Positions 51,045-60,600 of a stretch of DNA of 64,000 nucleotides are shown piece after piece (position 1 is the first letter of the stretch; the number at the start of each line of letters is the position of its first letter). The notes below the pieces were generated by a model that saw only the letters and a list, made by a program, of their open reading frames with translations, did no database searches and was not told the origin of the DNA. A program made the translations under genes and the position numbers. This DNA comes from JAAYHG01 sp012735455 (GTDB lineage Bacteria > Bacillota > DTU030 > DUMP01), in contig JBMNIX010000013.1 of NCBI GenBank assembly GCA_050951365.1, positions 35,551 through 99,550 of the forward strand. The letters run 5' to 3'.

Positions 51045-53603
51045 CTAGCCTTGAACCAGTGTACTGCCTATGGTCTGCATGCGTTGCGCCATCTCGAGAA
51101 GATCGCGGGCCCGTTGGTGGCTTGGCTCATGCTGAAGCACCTCCCGGAAAGCGTTTTCCGCATCTTCCCAGTGTTGAAGCCTAAGCATGAGCAGGCCAAT
51201 TCGAAAAAGGAGTTCTGGATCTTGTGGCTTAACTTTGTAAGCTGAAAAATATGCATCTGCGGCGGCCCTCCACTCTCCTAACCCGTAGAAGGCATTACCC
51301 TTGATCAGGTTTAGTTCAAGAGCGTTTTCGGGGCTTAGCCTCTCTGTATCAACTCCATCTAATACTGTCAGAACCTTATCATGCTGCTTCAGTGAGTTCA
51401 AGCATCGGCCCGCCATTAGTGCCGCACTCAGATCTCTGGTGTTACCCCCTTCACCTGTGGCGTGAGGAAGAACAACGGCCAGGGCTTCCCGGACCTTAGA
51501 TTGCAAAACCAGAACCTTGGCCAGGTTCACCGCTGCAGAAACAAGAGAAGGGCTATACTCTAAAGCAGCTCGGAAATGTTCCTCTGCCACAGTCAACCTC
51601 TGCCTTGCTAAAGCCAAGCAACCACGCGCGTTTTCAAACTCCGGGGTAAAGGGGGCTCCCTCTAGTAGCTTTTCAGCCTCTTCCAATCGGCCCAATTCCT
51701 GAAGTGCGTTAACCTGTAGTAGAATTGCTGCCTGGTTACTCCCCACCAGGCCACACGCTTTTTCTGCCGCCTTCAACGAACGAAGGTAATCACGGCGCAA
51801 CGCGAAATAGTTGGCTAAGCCTACGAGAAGGCGATAGGTCTGTTCAGGCGGCAGGCATGCTGCCCCAATGTGCTCCCAAGCCTTGTCCCAATCGTTGCCT
51901 GCCAGTAGTGCTTCAACGTAGGCCAAGTGGGCACTGAACACAGCAGGGTGTGCTGTCACTGCGCGTTCAGCAAACTTGCGTTCTTGGTAAGCATTACCCT
52001 GGGTACGGCTAATCCGAACGAGCCCCATTAGGGCGACCAGGTTATCGGCATCCCATTGTAAGACCTTACTATACTGTTGCTCCGCCTCCAGAAGGCGCCC
52101 CCTGCGTTCTAAAAGAACAGCTGCGGCTAGGGTTGCCTTCCACATTCGGATAGTGGTGTCGCTCTGGTTGAAGACCTGGTAGTAATAGGCCGCAGCCTCT
52201 GGTAAACCAGCAGCCTCCTTGTAAACCTCAATAGCTTCATCAACCCGTCCAAGAGCCTCAAGTACCTGAGCCTTGGTGTAGTAGCACTCCGGTAGGGGCA
52301 CCTGACAGGCCTGTTCCGCGTATTCCAGTGCCTTCTCCTTCTTACCACACCCCAACGCCGCCCGAGCCGCGTGCCAATAGGCCGATGGACGGTATCTGGT
52401 GAACTCGGGCGTTTCCAGAGAAAAGTACATTTGCAAGGCCGCGAGCGCTTTCTCAAATTCGTTCAATCCCAGGAGGGTTAAGCCGTGGTTATACCAGTCG
52501 AAGGCATTCTGGCACTTGCTCTTTACTACGTCGGTCAGGACAACCGCATTACGTCGAAACTTACCTCTTTTTTTGAGCAGCGCAGGCAAATACCCGTAGT
52601 GCATCACCCGCGGCCCAACCACTAGCTCACGCGGCAAGGAGGTAACTAGCTGTTCGTGAATCTTTCCGCTGTAAGCGTCTCCTGGCTGCAGCCAGTAGAG
52701 GCGGATGTTGGCCTGATCCGAAAAAGCCGCAATCTCTTCACTGGAATAATTATACGTCTGCAAGTAAATAACCTTATGGCTGTTCTGCTCGGCTCGGGTA
52801 CGCAGGCAAACCCCTGCCTCAGGAGTCAGGCACTCGTCGGCATCCAAGCTCAACACCCAACCTGCTCCAATGCAGGCAAGGTAGCTGTTACGGGCGGCTG
52901 AGAAGTCGTCCTCCCATGGGTGGAAAATTATGTCTGCGCCGTACGCCTTGGCTATCTCTACCGTGTGATCTTGAGAGCCGGTATCGACCAGCACAATCCG
53001 GTCGACGTACGGCAGGGCCTGCTCTAAACATCCGGCCAGGAATTCTTCCTCATCTTTAGCGATGAGTCCTAGTGTTACAAAAGCATCACCCTTGCAACGG
53101 TTGAGTTCCTCCTGCGGAGTGGGCCAAGGTCGCCCAGCACACCTAATGGGAACACCTGCCTGCTCAAGCGCGCTGATTACTGCCTGCCGAAAGAACCGGT
53201 TCCCAACATAATAGGGTATACCTGGATCCTCTGCTCCTATTGGCAGGCATACCCCAAGGGCCCCTTGAAAAACTGTCACCCCTTTGTGCTTCTTGTGCTC
53301 CCACTGAGACCAAACAAGAGCCTCCTCATTATTCCATTTCATCACGTGCTGCAGGAAGGCTTTGAGATAGTGAGCCGCCCCCCAGTAGAAACAGAAAGGG
53401 CGGTGTTTTCTTTTTTCCATTTGGATAGCCTGATCAAAGAGTCGTGCTGCACTTGGCCACCAGACAGTACGCTTGGCAGGACCCTGTTCTGGAAACATAG
53501 GATAGTAAACCTCTGCCTCCCTAAGCCCTGCCTGTTTAATTAATGGATTTATCTGTTTCTCCCCTGCATCCAAGACTAGTAAGTAACCAAAAAGGTCGTC
53601 CAC
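51045..53603 (-). CDS. Glycosyltransferase family 2 with TPR array, probable flagellin modifier
   Basis: About 852 residues from the GTG at 53603 (GGGAGGG 6 bases upstream, 2 bases after the previous stop). N-terminal 170 residues are an unassigned domain (CFYWGAAHYLKAFLQHVM). Then a GT2 domain about 175-290 with LGLIAKDEEEFLAGCLEQAL, VDTGSQDHTVEIAKAYGAD and a DxD-like LDADECL. The remainder (about 370-850) is TPR repeats. Such GT-TPR proteins often modify flagellin or surface proteins. It lies between flagellin and fliD, which supports a role in filament glycosylation. Confidence 0.85.
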   Translation of the reverse strand: MDDLFGYLLVLDAGEKQINPLIKQAGLREAEVYYPMFPEQGPAKRTVWWPSAARLFDQAIQMEKRKHRPFCFYWGAAHYLKAFLQHVMKWNNEEALVWSQWEHKKHKGVTVFQGALGVCLPIGAEDPGIPYYVGNRFFRQAVISALEQAGVPIRCAGRPWPTPQEELNRCKGDAFVTLGLIAKDEEEFLAGCLEQALPYVDRIVLVDTGSQDHTVEIAKAYGADIIFHPWEDDFSAARNSYLACIGAGWVLSLDADECLTPEAGVCLRTRAEQNSHKVIYLQTYNYSSEEIAAFSDQANIRLYWLQPGDAYSGKIHEQLVTSLPRELVVGPRVMHYGYLPALLKKRGKFRRNAVVLTDVVKSKCQNAFDWYNHGLTLLGLNEFEKALAALQMYFSLETPEFTRYRPSAYWHAARAALGCGKKEKALEYAEQACQVPLPECYYTKAQVLEALGRVDEAIEVYKEAAGLPEAAAYYYQVFNQSDTTIRMWKATLAAAVLLERRGRLLEAEQQYSKVLQWDADNLVALMGLVRISRTQGNAYQERKFAERAVTAHPAVFSAHLAYVEALLAGNDWDKAWEHIGAACLPPEQTYRLLVGLANYFALRRDYLRSLKAAEKACGLVGSNQAAILLQVNALQELGRLEEAEKLLEGAPFTPEFENARGCLALARQRLTVAEEHFRAALEYSPSLVSAAVNLAKVLVLQSKVREALAVVLPHATGEGGNTRDLSAALMAGRCLNSLKQHDKVLTVLDGVDTERLSPENALELNLIKGNAFYGLGEWRAAADAYFSAYKVKPQDPELLFRIGLLMLRLQHWEDAENAFREVLQHEPSHQRARDLLEMAQRMQTIGSTLVQG

Positions 53604-53605
53604 AC

Positions 53606-55288
53606 CTAACCCTCCCACTTCCCGGTATGCTCACTTCTAATAACATCTCTATATGTTGAAACAACACGATTGAATAAGCTCTCCGCTTGAACAGCTACCT
53701 TGTCAAAGCTGAATTTTAGTGCGGTTTCCCTGCCCTTGGCCGCCAATACGCTTCTTGCCTGCCTATTCTCTAACAAGAAAGCCACCGCATAGGCTATAGA
53801 ATCGATATCACCTGGGTCCGCCACAAGAGCGTTTTGACCTGCAACCACATAGGTGTCCACACCTCCGCATCCTGTGGTAATAACCGGTACACCTGAAGCC
53901 ATTGCTTCCAAAGGGGGCATTCCAAAACCTTCGTACCAGGACGTAAATAAAAAAATATCTGCAGTCCTGTAGTACGAAGCTAACTGAGCCTGGGTAGAGT
54001 TGGTAATTGGCTTGAGAGGAAAACTTATGCCACTTACCTTTGGCTCTGCCTGACATACCCAGTTGACTTTGAACCGTCGACCTGATCGCCACACCTTCTC
54101 AAGTGCCTTTAAGGCGACATTGAAACCCTTAAAACCCAGCGTAGGATTACCCACCAGCAGGATTGTATTGGCATTGTGGTGTTCTTGTGGATGATATAAA
54201 TCCGTGTCAATGCCGTTAGGCAACACAAAGGGACGTCGACCGTATCGCCTCTCAATAATTCGCGCAACTGTCGGAGAAACGGCGGCAAGAAAGCACGGTA
54301 AGGAATAACAATGCTTCAAGTGCTGTCTGATAGACGCATTGCGGGACAAATCATTGCAGTAACCGAATATCCATTCGTTGCCTTGCTCCCAATACAGTGT
54401 GGGAACAGAACACCGCAACAAATCTGGAATCTGGCTCATCCAACCAGCGATGAGAAGGTCACAGTCATTAACATAACGCTCGTAGCCTTGTTCTGGCGGT
54501 ACAAGGATTTCCTCATCAAAACTAGCGTTGTACCATGACGGTGTCACGCCGCCATTTCCAGTGCCTTTGCGAACCGCTACTATACGATGACCCCGCTTGC
54601 GCAGGTGCTTCATTTGCTCCAGTAGCATTTTGAGACCACCAGTCAGCCTATCGTGGGGCAAAATATACCCAAGGGTAAGACGCTTGCTTGGTTCTTCACC
54701 TACAAGGGAATCAAACACCGGGTAACCTCTGTTGGGCTGCTCGTTAGTGAATAAGTGTATCACCTGGGCCACATTTTTTCCGATAGGAATATTAAGAATG
54801 CTGAAATCGAACTCAAAAAAATCCGTTATCGCCCACCTAGACTTGTGTTCTTCCAAATGGTTACCTAAATATTCAGCTTGCGCTTCTGGGTAAAGCGGTG
54901 TGGAGATTATTACTGACTTATTTGCATGTTTAGCAAGCTTCCGCAGTAACTTCCGTCCGGTTTGTTTATCGAAGTGCGCAAGGACATCAATAAGAAGAAT
55001 CATATCGTATGTTCCAAGACTATCTATGATGTCCGTTATATCGCCGAAGTAGACTCGGTCATAGATATAATCATACAGGGGATTCTTGTATCCCCGAAAA
55101 GCCTCCACCCCATCAATCTTAACACGCCATTCACTCTTGTGGTATCGCTCATACGGTAGCTCAAGCACATCACGCAAAAGCACCCCATACTTACCGAAGC
55201 CAATTCCAACATCAAGCACAGAATTGGGGCTTTCCTTTTGTACTTGGTCCATAATTGTAGATATCACATGAGGCCAGCTGGTAGGCAT
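53606..55288 (-). CDS. Fusion of class I methyltransferase-like domain and GT4 glycosyltransferase
   Basis: About 560 residues from the ATG at 55288 (AGGAGG 6 bases upstream); the longer frame to 55642 overlaps fliD and is a shadow. N-terminal domain about 1-200 has a SAM-binding motif SVLDVGIGFGKYGVLLRDVL and DMILLIDVLAHFDK. C-terminal GT-B/GT4 domain about 225-540 with LPNGIDTDLYHPQ, LLVGNPTLGFKGFNVALKAL and TSWYEGFGMPPLEAMASGVPVIT. Likely adds a sugar to flagellin or to a growing glycan and methylates it. Its promoter region faces fliD and carries a sigma-28-like -10. Confidence 0.85.
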   Translation of the reverse strand: MPTSWPHVISTIMDQVQKESPNSVLDVGIGFGKYGVLLRDVLELPYERYHKSEWRVKIDGVEAFRGYKNPLYDYIYDRVYFGDITDIIDSLGTYDMILLIDVLAHFDKQTGRKLLRKLAKHANKSVIISTPLYPEAQAEYLGNHLEEHKSRWAITDFFEFDFSILNIPIGKNVAQVIHLFTNEQPNRGYPVFDSLVGEEPSKRLTLGYILPHDRLTGGLKMLLEQMKHLRKRGHRIVAVRKGTGNGGVTPSWYNASFDEEILVPPEQGYERYVNDCDLLIAGWMSQIPDLLRCSVPTLYWEQGNEWIFGYCNDLSRNASIRQHLKHCYSLPCFLAAVSPTVARIIERRYGRRPFVLPNGIDTDLYHPQEHHNANTILLVGNPTLGFKGFNVALKALEKVWRSGRRFKVNWVCQAEPKVSGISFPLKPITNSTQAQLASYYRTADIFLFTSWYEGFGMPPLEAMASGVPVITTGCGGVDTYVVAGQNALVADPGDIDSIAYAVAFLLENRQARSVLAAKGRETALKFSFDKVAVQAESLFNRVVSTYRDVIRSEHTGKWEG

Positions 55289-55361
55289 ATTCTTCCTCCT
55301 AATCTTCAAGAAATGGGACGATCTGGCATTAATCTGCTCCCCTAGTGTAGCCTCTATTTGA

Positions 55362-55388
55362 TTATCGGCATAAGGCCATGAAACATTG
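55362..55388 (-). promoter_or_regulatory. Possible sigma-28 promoter for the glycosyltransferase operon
   Basis: On the minus strand a perfect GCCGATAA -10 (55362-55369), but the -35 at N15 is CAAT rather than TAAA. Plausible but weak. Confidence 0.4.
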
Positions 55389-55413
55389 ACGCTCAAGCCG
55401 ATACGTGTGTTCC

Positions 55414-55441
55414 TAAACTCTGGCAGCTTTCCTGCCGATAA
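55414..55441 (+). promoter_or_regulatory. Sigma-28 promoter for fliD
   Basis: TAAA (55414-55417), 16-base spacer, GCCGATAA (55434-55441), 48 bases before the fliD start. Confidence 0.85.
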
Positions 55442-55489
55442 TAATAGAAGATTGAACACGATTCTCCTAGAACAGAGGAGGTCATACAA

Positions 55490-57331
55490 ATGGCGTACAT
55501 TGGTAGCATGAGTGGCACCGCCGGCAGTAGTTACACAGATTACAGTCGTATCAGCGGCCTTGCGACGGGGCTCGATACTGAAAGCATGATAAACGCCATG
55601 ATGCAGGTTGCCCGGCAGCCACTGGACCGGCTGCTGCAACAAAAGCAGATCTGGCAGTGGCGGCAGGAGGATTACCGCACAGTAAATAACGCGCTAAGAG
55701 AACTGAGGGATAAACTCTTCTCCGCTAAGCTGCAGTCCACATACCTGACAAAGACAACGACAACTACCGACAGTAAGGTGGTAACTGCCACAGCTGCTTC
55801 CTCTGCCACCCCAGGTACATACACCATATCCGTCAGCCAATTGGCATCTGCAGCGGCTGCTGTAAGTGGTAAGGGCATTGCTAATGCTGGAGAGACTTTT
55901 GACCCGAACGCCTCGCTCTTCTCACAGCAAAGCCTACTTTCTACGCCAATAGCTTACGATGTACAGGACTTCTCTGAGGCAATCACGGTCCAAACTGACG
56001 CAAATGGTAATCTCTTTGCCAAACTCAGTCATGACATCGTGGATCCCGGTAGCTTCACGCTAAACATAGATTCAACTGAGTACTCCCTGGCCAACGGCAA
56101 TCTTGTAATCAATGGTACCCCTGCCGAAGGCCAAGTTGCCCTGGATACCACAACCGGTAAAATAAGACTTGGGGACGGAGTGGCCAGTGAGGGACAAAGC
56201 TTAGCTGCCAAGTACGACTATGGCTTCAGCTTCTCCATCAACGACCTTCAGGTCAATACCGAACAGGCCACACTCACCTTTGACCCGGCCAGGGCATCGT
56301 TAAACGATTTGATCAGCCTGGTCAATAGAAACCAGACCGCAGGAGTGACCATGGCTTATGATGCATCCTCCGGAAGGGTGTTGTTAACAGCGAAGGCAAC
56401 AGGCGAAAACTCCGCCATTTCTTTGACTGGTAAACTACTAACAGAAACCTTGGCCCTGCCTGTTTTGTCCGCCGGCAAGAACGCTGAGTTCACCATCAAC
56501 GGAGTCCTAACAACCACAAGCTCTACCAATACATACACCATTAACGGTACAACCCTAACCTTCGCCGGCGAAGGCACCGCCACCATAACCGTGGCCTCCA
56601 ACACAGACGCCATAGTAGATTCAATCAAGTCCTTTGTAGAACAATACAACACAACGCTAAAGACAATGACCGACCTTTACTACCAAAAGCGTAACCGTGA
56701 CTACCCGCCACTCACTGAAGCCCAAAAAGAAGCCATGAAGGACGACCAGATTGAGAAGTGGGAAAAGATGGCCCGGAGCGGGATGCTGGCCAATGACACT
56801 ACCTTGGGCAGTGCAATTTTCTCCCTTCGCCAGCTGATCAGTTCAGTGGTAGAGGGGCAACCCATCTCCATAATAAATGGTAAGGAAGTAACTCTAAATA
56901 CATTAGGCTCCATTGGAATTGGCACCTCTAATTGGTGGAGCCAGGGACAACTCACAGTAAACGAAGAAAAACTGCGCCAAGCAGTGGAGGCGGACCCGGA
57001 GGCGGTAATGCGTCTCTTCACCAACCCCAACGCCACCGGCTCTCTCACCGACACCAGCGACCCAAAATCCGGGCTTGCCGTGCGCCTTTATAACACTGTA
57101 AATAACTCCATTAAGACAATTACCGATACTGCCGGTACCAGTGCTGACCTAGCAGATAACAGTTACATCAGCAAGAGGATCCGGGATATTGACAAGCGCG
57201 CTTATGAACTTCAACGCCGCCTGGACGACAAGCTGGTCCAGTACTACAACCAGTTCACCCGGTTGGAACAGGCAATCAATCGTATGAATGCCCAGTCCAT
57301 GTATCTCATGTCCATGTTTAACGGCCAGTAA
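55490..57331 (+). CDS. fliD: Flagellar cap protein FliD
   Basis: 613 residues. Forms the filament cap that folds flagellin subunits. FliD_N at about 20-115 (RISGLATGLDTESMINAMMQ, WQWRQEDYRTVNNALRELRD), central Thr/Ser-rich variable domain, FliD_C at about 330-595 (FVEQYNTTLKTM to the final coiled coil LDDKLVQYYNQFTRLEQAI). Start ATG at 55490 behind GAGGAGG. Followed by a FliT-like gene 19 bases on. Confidence 0.95.
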   Translation: MAYIGSMSGTAGSSYTDYSRISGLATGLDTESMINAMMQVARQPLDRLLQQKQIWQWRQEDYRTVNNALRELRDKLFSAKLQSTYLTKTTTTTDSKVVTATAASSATPGTYTISVSQLASAAAAVSGKGIANAGETFDPNASLFSQQSLLSTPIAYDVQDFSEAITVQTDANGNLFAKLSHDIVDPGSFTLNIDSTEYSLANGNLVINGTPAEGQVALDTTTGKIRLGDGVASEGQSLAAKYDYGFSFSINDLQVNTEQATLTFDPARASLNDLISLVNRNQTAGVTMAYDASSGRVLLTAKATGENSAISLTGKLLTETLALPVLSAGKNAEFTINGVLTTTSSTNTYTINGTTLTFAGEGTATITVASNTDAIVDSIKSFVEQYNTTLKTMTDLYYQKRNRDYPPLTEAQKEAMKDDQIEKWEKMARSGMLANDTTLGSAIFSLRQLISSVVEGQPISIINGKEVTLNTLGSIGIGTSNWWSQGQLTVNEEKLRQAVEADPEAVMRLFTNPNATGSLTDTSDPKSGLAVRLYNTVNNSIKTITDTAGTSADLADNSYISKRIRDIDKRAYELQRRLDDKLVQYYNQFTRLEQAINRMNAQSMYLMSMFNGQ

Positions 57332-57350
57332 CGGCAAAAGGGAGTAAGCT

Positions 57351-57776
57351 ATGAGCGATTTAGCCCACCTCAAAACACTTCTAACCGCTCAAGTGGAAAC
57401 CCTTATTCAAATGCACAGCTTGGGTGAACAAGTCCTGGCCTGTACTGTCCTTGACCAAATCGACCATGCCCTGGATCTTGTTGCAGCCCGGACAACTATT
57501 TTTGAGCAGCTAAGAGGGCTCCCTTTCCCCAACAACAGTCCTCTTCCCGCCCTGCTTCAGCACCGGGACTCGTCGCTACGGGCTCTGGCCCGTGAGGCCC
57601 AGTTCCACGCGGAAAGGGTGATAGCCCAAGATAAGAAAATCCAGGAACAGCTCCGACTCTTGCACAGTAACATCAGAGCCGAGCTGCAAAAGACTCAACT
57701 TGCACTTCAATTAGACCGGACCTACCATCCCCCTGCCTCTCGGAACAGCGGGGCGTTCATAGACAAACAGCGCTAA
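57351..57776 (+). CDS. fliT: FliT-like flagellar chaperone
   Basis: 141 residues, all helical, coiled-coil-like (QDKKIQEQLRLLHSNI) with a disordered Pro/Ser tail. FliT chaperones FliD and is usually encoded right after fliD or fliS; position and size agree. Sequence similarity of this family is low, so the name rests on context. AAAGGGAG ribosome site before the ATG. Confidence 0.65.
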   Translation: MSDLAHLKTLLTAQVETLIQMHSLGEQVLACTVLDQIDHALDLVAARTTIFEQLRGLPFPNNSPLPALLQHRDSSLRALAREAQFHAERVIAQDKKIQEQLRLLHSNIRAELQKTQLALQLDRTYHPPASRNSGAFIDKQR

Positions 57777-57812
57777 AAAACGTGGGGCGATTCGCGTAAT
57801 GCGAACCGCCCC
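57775..57812 (-). terminator. Terminator after the isochorismatase-like gene
   Basis: On the minus strand GGGGCGGTTCGC-ATTAC-GCGAATCGCCCC followed by ACGTTTTTT. The hairpin also ends the plus-strand fliD-fliT transcript. Confidence 0.8.
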
Positions 57813-57830
57813 ATACTTATATCAACAGAT

Positions 57831-58391
57831 CTACTCCACTGAAACCCCCAAGACCTCACACATTTGCCGCAGGGCAAAGTCATGCGCAGCCCGGTCAAAA
57901 CTGGCCATGCCTTGGGCGTAAACGCGGACAGGAACGTCTCGATTGGCCAGCTCCTCAGCGGTGAAAAAGCAGCAGATGTTGGTGCAGACCCCCACCAGCT
58001 CTACCTCGTCTACTCGCGGTCTCCTGGCACCCGGCGTCAATCCCAGGTATTCTTCCAGCTCAGTACCAAAGAACGCACTATAACGACTCTTCTTGAGCAA
58101 AAGCACTTTATCCGGCGCACCGTCTGCTAAGAGTTTAAGATCTGGCACCAGTTCGTGCCCCCAAGTCCCTTCCAGACAGTGCGGGCTAAACTTGGTGAAC
58201 TCCTGGTCTCCCGGCTCATGGGTATCCAGAGTAAAGACGACTTCACAGCCTTGCTCCAAAGCTGCCTTCACTTTCTCTTTTATGAAAGGCAGTGCCTCAC
58301 GCGCTGCCGGAAAACTAAGCACACCATCCTCCGCCACAAAATCGTTTTGCATATCCACAACAATCAGCACGCGGCGCTTTACCTGAGCCAC
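57831..58391 (-). CDS. Isochorismatase/nicotinamidase family cysteine hydrolase
   Basis: 186 residues. Catalytic Asp in VVDMQNDFV (Asp13), Lys in LKKSRYSAFFGTELEEYL and Cys in VGVCTNICCFFTAEEL. The metal-site segment FTLDTHEPGDQEF resembles nicotinamidase. The cis-peptide VCTNIC motif supports an active enzyme. Nicotinamidase in NAD salvage is the first guess; other amide hydrolases of the family are possible, including carbamoyl hydrolases linked to hydantoin breakdown, of interest with the amidohydrolase 4 kb away. GTG start at 58391. Confidence 0.9.
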   Translation of the reverse strand: MAQVKRRVLIVVDMQNDFVAEDGVLSFPAAREALPFIKEKVKAALEQGCEVVFTLDTHEPGDQEFTKFSPHCLEGTWGHELVPDLKLLADGAPDKVLLLKKSRYSAFFGTELEEYLGLTPGARRPRVDEVELVGVCTNICCFFTAEELANRDVPVRVYAQGMASFDRAAHDFALRQMCEVLGVSVE

Positions 58392-58749
58392 CTCAAATCC
58401 ACCCCTTATCTCAAGACTATCTTCAGAATAGCAATAAAACTGTTTGGTGTCAACTTTTGGGAGAGCACCGTAGCCCTATACTCTATGCAGAGCGGGCGGT
58501 TTTTAACCGGCCCGTTCTTCCGTCATGAGCGGAGCTAACATGCCCTAGTATTGCCTTGATGGGGGTGGCCCCGACATAGTATTCCTGGATAAGTTGATAA
58601 AAAGTGGAATTCTCACTATACCTTAAGACATACATTAGATTGATAGCCCCTCAGAGTGGGATTTGCTAAGGATAACATCAAACGAGGACCAGGCTGAGTT
58701 GACATCAAGACACACTTGACTTGGGGGGTGTTAGAGAACTTTCTTCGGC
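58392..58749. other. Gap of 358 bases with promoter signals only
   Basis: No supported gene. Contains an imperfect hairpin near 58492-58515 (CGGGCGGTTTTTAACCGGCCCG) and the promoter at 58594. A TTGACA at 58697 lacks a matching -10. Confidence 0.5.
58594..58622 (+). promoter_or_regulatory. Candidate sigma-A promoter of the TRAP operon
   Basis: TTGATA (58594-58599), 17-base spacer, TATACC (58617-58622). It leaves a leader of about 165 bases before the GTG at 58792. Confidence 0.5.
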
Positions 58750-58791
58750 ATGTCTTATTCTACGGCAATAAAACGAAAGGGGAAGCTAACC

Positions 58792-59898
58792 GTGTTTAGC
58801 AAGAGGTTTATGGTGTTGATTGCCGGAATCCTTGTTGCTGCCCTTATCATTGTAGGGTGTGGCCAATCCGGTAGCAAAACAGGCGAGGCTTCGGAACCGT
58901 CAACAAAGGTCTCGACAATTACTCTGACGTACAGCGACCACGATCCCCCAGGGGGAATGAGAACCGAGTTTATTAAAAACGTATGGTTCCCAGAGATAGA
59001 AAAACAGACCAACGGTAGGGTAAAGATCAACGCAAACTTTGGCGGTTCCTTACTGAGTTCTACAGAAGCATTGGATGGGGCTGCCGGCGGTGTTGCTGAC
59101 ATGGTGATGATCTTCTCAGATTTCTACCCGGAAAAGATGTTCGGGTTCCAGATTTATAAACTTTTTCCGCGTTCTCCAGAGAAATGGGAAAACATATCCT
59201 ATGTTTTTGAAACCTCTATGAAAGAACTGCCTATGCTCCAACAAGAGCTTGAAAAGCATAACCTGAAACCATTATTGGTGACGGTTGGCTTACCAAGTGT
59301 TTTCGGAGCGACCTATAAGATTGAGGGAGTAAAAGATATCGTGAATAAGAAGTGGAGGGCATCAAGCCGCTGGCATCTGGAAACCTTGAAACACATAGGC
59401 GCAAACGCGGTCAGTGTACCTTGGGAAGATGTGTATATTTCCTTGGAAACAGGCGTCATTGACGGCGTTATGACTAATTATGATGGTTTCCACATGATGA
59501 GGTTTTATGAACCGGCCAAGGAAATCGTTTTGGCGCCTCAATTATGGTGGGGAACTCCATTCTTGCATACCATTAACACCAATGTGTGGAACAGTCTTCC
59601 TGAGGACATCCAACAAGGAATATTAAAAGCAACTGAAATTGCCCAACAAAAATTCGGTGACCTTTTTGCAAGCGAGCTAGAGAGAACTGTCGAAGAACAA
59701 CGGGCTGCGGGGTGTAATGTAAAGATCGCCGACGAAGAAGATGTCGCCTTAGTAGATGATCCGGTGTTACTGACAAGACTAAGGGAAATTTGGATAAAAG
59801 AAGCTGTTAGCACCCAGGGATTGACAGAAGAAGAAGCCCAAGGGTATATGGATAAAATGGAGCAAATCATGAACGAAGCCCTTGCTAGAGAAGGGTAG
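58792..59898 (+). CDS. TRAP transporter substrate-binding lipoprotein (DctP family)
   Basis: About 368 residues from the GTG at 58792, which has AAAGGGG 8 bases upstream and begins a lipoprotein signal (MFSKRFMVLIAGILVAALII, lipobox IVGC). The ATG at 58750 has no site and would add 14 charged residues. DctP/TAXI-like fold: TLTYSDHDPPGGMRTEF, the ligand-binding segment KKWRASSRWHLETLKHIGAN, and LETGVIDGVMTNYDGF. Binds the substrate outside for the DctQ/DctM pair. Substrate unknown; the amidohydrolase in the operon suggests a cyclic amide or hydantoin-like compound. Confidence 0.93.
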   Translation: MFSKRFMVLIAGILVAALIIVGCGQSGSKTGEASEPSTKVSTITLTYSDHDPPGGMRTEFIKNVWFPEIEKQTNGRVKINANFGGSLLSSTEALDGAAGGVADMVMIFSDFYPEKMFGFQIYKLFPRSPEKWENISYVFETSMKELPMLQQELEKHNLKPLLVTVGLPSVFGATYKIEGVKDIVNKKWRASSRWHLETLKHIGANAVSVPWEDVYISLETGVIDGVMTNYDGFHMMRFYEPAKEIVLAPQLWWGTPFLHTINTNVWNSLPEDIQQGILKATEIAQQKFGDLFASELERTVEEQRAAGCNVKIADEEDVALVDDPVLLTRLREIWIKEAVSTQGLTEEEAQGYMDKMEQIMNEALAREG

Positions 59899-59936
59899 TC
59901 ACTAATAGTAGCACGGCTTCTCTCGCCCATAGCATA

Positions 59937-59986
59937 GCTGGCAGGTTAGCCCTTGGCTGAGGAAGTGACGATGCTAGCCTGCCAGC
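59937..59986 (+). promoter_or_regulatory. Intercistronic hairpin after dctP
   Basis: GCTGGCAGGTTAGC (59937-59950) pairs with GCTAGCCTGCCAGC (59973-59986), 14 pairs with one G-T, followed by ATTTCCC. Probably trims transcription or protects the dctP message so binding protein exceeds permease. Confidence 0.7.
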
Positions 59987-60036
59987 ATTTCCCTGACAAT
60001 AAGGAATCGTTCATTCGATCCTCAAGGAGTGATTAA

Positions 60037-60549
60037 ATGAAAGGCCTGTATCAATCACTAGTGACAATACAACGGCGAATTAACATTGCACTGTCCGAGA
60101 TTTGCGGATTATTGTTATTCATTGTTATGGTTTTGTTAACACTGGACGTGGTTTTTAGGGCGACAAGACCGATTCCAGGCCTTACTACACTAGGTGTTTT
60201 GGTGTACCTGGCGGTCGTTTATTTAGGGCTCTCCCGCAGTGAGGAACTGGGTGAGCACACTGCGATTGATATGTTTACGGGTAGATTACCGCTGACATGG
60301 AAGAAAGCTGTCAATATAGTTGTAGGAATACTAAAAGTCATTGCTGTTGGTTTGTTGTTGTGGGTATCACTTAAAAGTCTCACCACGTCATACCTCACAC
60401 AAGAGTCGTTTGCAGACGTGGTAAAAATCCCGATATGGCCGTCCAAGCTTGCCGCGGCTATAGGTTCATTCTTTTTTCTCACCCAGGTAGTCTTGTCCTT
60501 TTGGGCTATTTGTCTTGGATCAACAGAAGGCGACACTAACAAAACATAA
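60037..60549 (+). CDS. TRAP transporter small permease (DctQ family)
   Basis: 170 residues, four helices (about 18-40, 50-68, 90-112, 130-155). DVVFRATRPIPGLTTLGVLVYLAVVYLGL and EELGEHTAIDMFTGRL fit the DctQ pattern. Works with the large permease at 60601. ATG with AAGGAGTG upstream. Confidence 0.9.
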   Translation: MKGLYQSLVTIQRRINIALSEICGLLLFIVMVLLTLDVVFRATRPIPGLTTLGVLVYLAVVYLGLSRSEELGEHTAIDMFTGRLPLTWKKAVNIVVGILKVIAVGLLLWVSLKSLTTSYLTQESFADVVKIPIWPSKLAAAIGSFFFLTQVVLSFWAICLGSTEGDTNKT

Positions 60550-60600
60550 CAACACATGTCCTTCTGTTTTCTAATACGTGATGAAACGGGGTTAGCAGGA

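Noticed and set aside
55289..55642. N-terminal extension of the methyltransferase-glycosyltransferase
   Set aside because: Runs through the fliD promoter and start; the ATG at 55288 has a proper ribosome site.
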